Assembly (NCBI GenBank): GCA_001550305.1
Contig: LRTP01000368.1
Location: 1-64,000 of the forward strand
Source: Streptomyces diastatochromogenes
Lineage (GTDB): Bacteria; Actinomycetota; Actinomycetes; Streptomycetales; Streptomycetaceae
Direction of reading: 5' to 3'
DNA: 64,000 nucleotides
Numbering within the stretch: the first letter of the stretch is position 1; each line of letters opens with the position of its first letter. Position numbers and translations under genes: made by a program. Of the stretch, positions 61,948-64,000 are shown one piece after another. Under the pieces are notes generated by a model. It was not told the DNA's origin, did not search any database, and worked only from the letters and a program-made list of their open reading frames with translations.

Positions 61948-62814
61948 ATGCAGATCTTCATCACAGGCGGCTCCGGCTACATCGGCCGCTCCACCATCCG
62001 GGCACTGACCGGGCACGGCATCGGCGTGACAGCGCTGGCACGCAGTGAGCACGCGGCGCGCACCGTGTCGGACCTCGGTGCCACCCCGGTCGCGGGGGCG
62101 CTCACCGACACCGATGTCCTCCATGAGGCGGCCCGCAGAGCCGACGGGGTCATCCACCTCGGCGTGGACTACGCCGAGGGCACCGCGGACGTCGACCGCG
62201 CGGCGGCGGAGGTACTGCAGGACGGTGTGGGAAGCGGACCCTATGTGCACACGGGCGGGGTGTGGGTGTACGGCGACACCGACGGGGTCGCAGACGAGGA
62301 CGCCCCGCTGAGCCCGCCGCGCATCACCGCCTGGCGGCTGGAGAACGAGAAGCGGGTGCTCGCCCGGGCCGCCACCGGAGCGCGCCCGGTGGTGGTGATG
62401 CCAGGGCTGGTCTACGGCCGCTCGGGCGGACTGGCGCAGTCGTTCTTCGTCGAGCCGGGGCGCGCCGCGGGAGCCGTGCCCTGCATCGGGGACGGCTCCA
62501 ACCACTGGGCGCTGGTCCACGTCGACGACATCGCCGAGCTGTACGTCCTGGCCCTGGGCGCCCCGGCCGGTTCCGCCTACGCCGGCGTCGGCGGTCAGAA
62601 CCTTCCGCTGGCGGACGTCACCCGGGCCCTCAGCCACGCCGCCGGATGCCCGGACCGGATCGAGTCGCTGACCGTCGAGGAGGCCGTACGACGGATGGGC
62701 CCGATCGCCGAGGCGTTCGCCCTCGACCAGCAGTTCAGCGGCGCCCGGGCGCGCCGCGAGCTCGGCTGGACGCCCACCCGTCTCGACGCCCTGGCGGAAC
62801 TCGCCCAGGGCTGA
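61948..62814 (+). CDS. NAD-dependent epimerase/dehydratase (extended SDR)
   Basis: This 288-aa protein starts MQIFITGGSGYIGRSTIRAL at 61948. It has the TGGSGYIG NAD loop, GVIHLGVDYAEG, HTGGVWVYGDTDGVADEDAP, EKRVLARA, VVVMPGLVYGRSGGLAQSFF and NHWALVHVDDIAELYVLAL. The usual YxxxK is not visible at its place (the segment reads RLENEKRV), so catalysis may differ (atypical SDR). The substrate is unknown. The next gene follows after 46 bases. Confidence 0.85.
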   Translation: MQIFITGGSGYIGRSTIRALTGHGIGVTALARSEHAARTVSDLGATPVAGALTDTDVLHEAARRADGVIHLGVDYAEGTADVDRAAAEVLQDGVGSGPYVHTGGVWVYGDTDGVADEDAPLSPPRITAWRLENEKRVLARAATGARPVVVMPGLVYGRSGGLAQSFFVEPGRAAGAVPCIGDGSNHWALVHVDDIAELYVLALGAPAGSAYAGVGGQNLPLADVTRALSHAAGCPDRIESLTVEEAVRRMGPIAEAFALDQQFSGARARRELGWTPTRLDALAELAQG

Positions 62815-62860
62815 ACAACCAGGGAAGCGGGTGCCTGACCCATCGGGAAGGAGGTGCCGC

Positions 62861-64000
62861 ATGCGGAGCCTGGAAGTCACCACGGCCATTCTCGCGACCG
62901 TGCTGGCCATGACGTGGCTGGCTCGCCGCCTGCGCTGGAACGAGCCGGTCCTGCTGGTGGCGGGTGGCTGCCTGATCGGTCTCACTCCCGGGTTCCGCAC
63001 GCTGGTCCTGCCGCCCCCGGTCGTGCTGCTGCTCTTCTTGCCACCCCTGCTCTACTGGGAGTCGCTGACCACCTCGCTCCGCGAGATCCGGACGAATCTG
63101 CGCGGGATCGTGCTGCTCGCGACCGGCCTGGTGCTGGCCACCGCTGCCGCCGTGGCCGGGGTGGGGCACGCGCTGGGCCTCTCCTGGCCGCTCGCCTTCG
63201 TCCTGGGCGCCGTCGTGGCCCCCACGGACGCCATCGCTGTGCAGGCGGTCGCCCGGCTCCTGCCCCGCCGGATCCAGACCGTCCTCCGGGCGGAGAGCCT
63301 GATCAACGACGGCACCGCACTTGCCCTCTACGCGGTGGTCGTCGGGGTCGCCGTTCAGGGACAGGCCGTCACCTGGTCGGGCACCGCCGCACGCTTCCTA
63401 CTGGCCTACGCGGGCGGTGTCGCGATCGGCGCCGCCTGCGCCGCCGCCGTGGTGGCACTGCGCAGACGGTTGCGCGACCGCGTGTTGGAGAGCGCCCTGG
63501 CCGTGCTCACCCCGTTCGCCACCTACCTGCCCGCGCAACTGCTGGGCGTCTCCGGCGTCCTGGCGGTGGTCACCTGCGGTCTCGTCCTCAGCCAGGCAGG
63601 CCCCAGGGTGACCAGCGCGGGGGCCAGAGTGCAGATCACCGGCTTCTGGGAGGTGAGCACCTTCATCCTCAACAGCGCCCTGTTCGTTCTGGTGGGCATC
63701 CAGACACCCGCCATCGTGAGCGCGATCGGCTCCGCCTCCCTGGGACACGCCGTGGTCACCGCCTTGCTGGTCGGCGGCGTGGTGATCGCCACGCGCCTGC
63801 TGTGGCTGTACTCGGTGCCGTACCTTCTCCGTGCCGTCGACCGCCGCCCGGTCCAGCGCACGCTGCGCTCCGGCGCCCGGGAAAGGTTCCCTGTGGCCTG
63901 GAGCGGGGTGCGCGGGGCCGTGTCGCTGGCGGCCGCCCTTGGTGTCCCGGCCACCACGGCAGCGGGTCGGCCGCTCGAAGGACATGGCCTGGTCGTCTTC
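62861..64000 (+). CDS. CPA1-family Na+/H+ antiporter (5' part, runs off the window)
   Basis: The frame from the ATG at 62861 (after GAAGGAGGTG) stays open to the window end: 380 codons. It has 10 or more hydrophobic segments: LVAGGCLIGLTPGFRTLVLP, VVLLLFLPPLLYWESLTTSL, APTDAIAVQAVARLLPRRIQ, VLRAESLINDGTALALYAVV (Asp-Asp region of CPA1), GFWEVSTFILNSALFVLVGI and AWSGVRGAVSLAAALGVP. This is the NhaP/CPA1 pattern. The C-terminal part is outside the window. Confidence 0.9.
   Translation, partial: MRSLEVTTAILATVLAMTWLARRLRWNEPVLLVAGGCLIGLTPGFRTLVLPPPVVLLLFLPPLLYWESLTTSLREIRTNLRGIVLLATGLVLATAAAVAGVGHALGLSWPLAFVLGAVVAPTDAIAVQAVARLLPRRIQTVLRAESLINDGTALALYAVVVGVAVQGQAVTWSGTAARFLLAYAGGVAIGAACAAAVVALRRRLRDRVLESALAVLTPFATYLPAQLLGVSGVLAVVTCGLVLSQAGPRVTSAGARVQITGFWEVSTFILNSALFVLVGIQTPAIVSAIGSASLGHAVVTALLVGGVVIATRLLWLYSVPYLLRAVDRRPVQRTLRSGARERFPVAWSGVRGAVSLAAALGVPATTAAGRPLEGHGLVVF

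Overview
The window is high-GC actinomycete DNA and looks like Streptomyces, most likely a chromosome-arm or other accessory region. The reasons are strong GC bias at third codon positions, GTG and TTG starts, purine-rich ribosome binding sites, and typical Streptomyces families: SpoIIE/PP2C phosphatases with GAF/PAS domains, MmyB-type XRE regulators, mycothiol-dependent isomerase-like proteins, deazaflavin-type nitroreductases, CGNR regulators and a GH92 mannosidase. I found no rRNA, tRNA, CRISPR array or core housekeeping operon.

Layout. 1-9.2 kb is heavily rearranged. It holds the tail of an IS5-type element that cut a GAF-SpoIIE phosphatase, an IS630 scrap, an SRPBCC protein, a PP2C phosphatase, a frameshifted methyltransferase, a NuoB-like fragment next to a PhoU fragment, an ArsR regulator divergent from a zinc-ribbon protein, and a decayed tnpB element abutting a beheaded esterase. 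9.2-24.7 kb is a series of small regulator/enzyme modules: SnoaL plus a conserved unknown protein, TetR/MFS, a 967-aa GAF-PAS-PAS-GAF-SpoIIE-HATPase sensor, HxlR, a deazaflavin enzyme, flavodoxin/TetR, an XRE regulator, a metallo-beta-lactamase-fold (MBL) hydrolase, an SDR and a patatin. 25-28.5 kb carries an SDR-dihydrolipoyl dehydrogenase operon and a 2-hydroxyacid dehydrogenase.

28.6-33.8 kb is a minus-strand operon-like run: flavin reductase, alpha/beta hydrolase fused to a SnoaL-like domain, a second alpha/beta hydrolase, an enoyl-CoA hydratase-like protein and a frameshifted membrane protein. 34-42 kb holds an HTH protein, a divergent pair of MBL hydrolases, a CGNR regulator, a paralogue of the 9.8-kb unknown protein and an Old Yellow Enzyme. 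42.3-47.8 kb is a coherent cell-wall-sugar locus (NamZ-type exo-muramidase, GNAT, lipoprotein binding protein, two ABC permeases), followed by LysR, a DUF1275 membrane protein, and a TetR/aldo-keto reductase pair. 52-55.4 kb is a secreted GH92 alpha-mannosidase. 55.4-62 kb is again a remnant zone (IS110, SDR and TetR pieces, a two-component fragment, an ISL3 scrap) with an intact membrane SpoIIE phosphatase and a YwqG-like protein. The window ends with an NAD-dependent epimerase and a CPA1 Na+/H+ antiporter cut by the window edge.

How the genes may work together. Most intact genes are redox or hydrolytic enzymes, each next to a one-component regulator with a readable palindromic operator, which suits inducible responses to small or electrophilic molecules. 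Three promoter relationships link distant parts of the window: a GACATAGTC element at the same place in the promoters of the flavin-reductase operon and the divergent MBL pair; an 82-bp repeat beside the XRE regulator and upstream of the 22-kb MBL gene; and a TTGCTTTA/TACGGT promoter with a palindrome, shared by the MFS and Old Yellow Enzyme genes. The links are my reading of sequence similarity and have not been tested.
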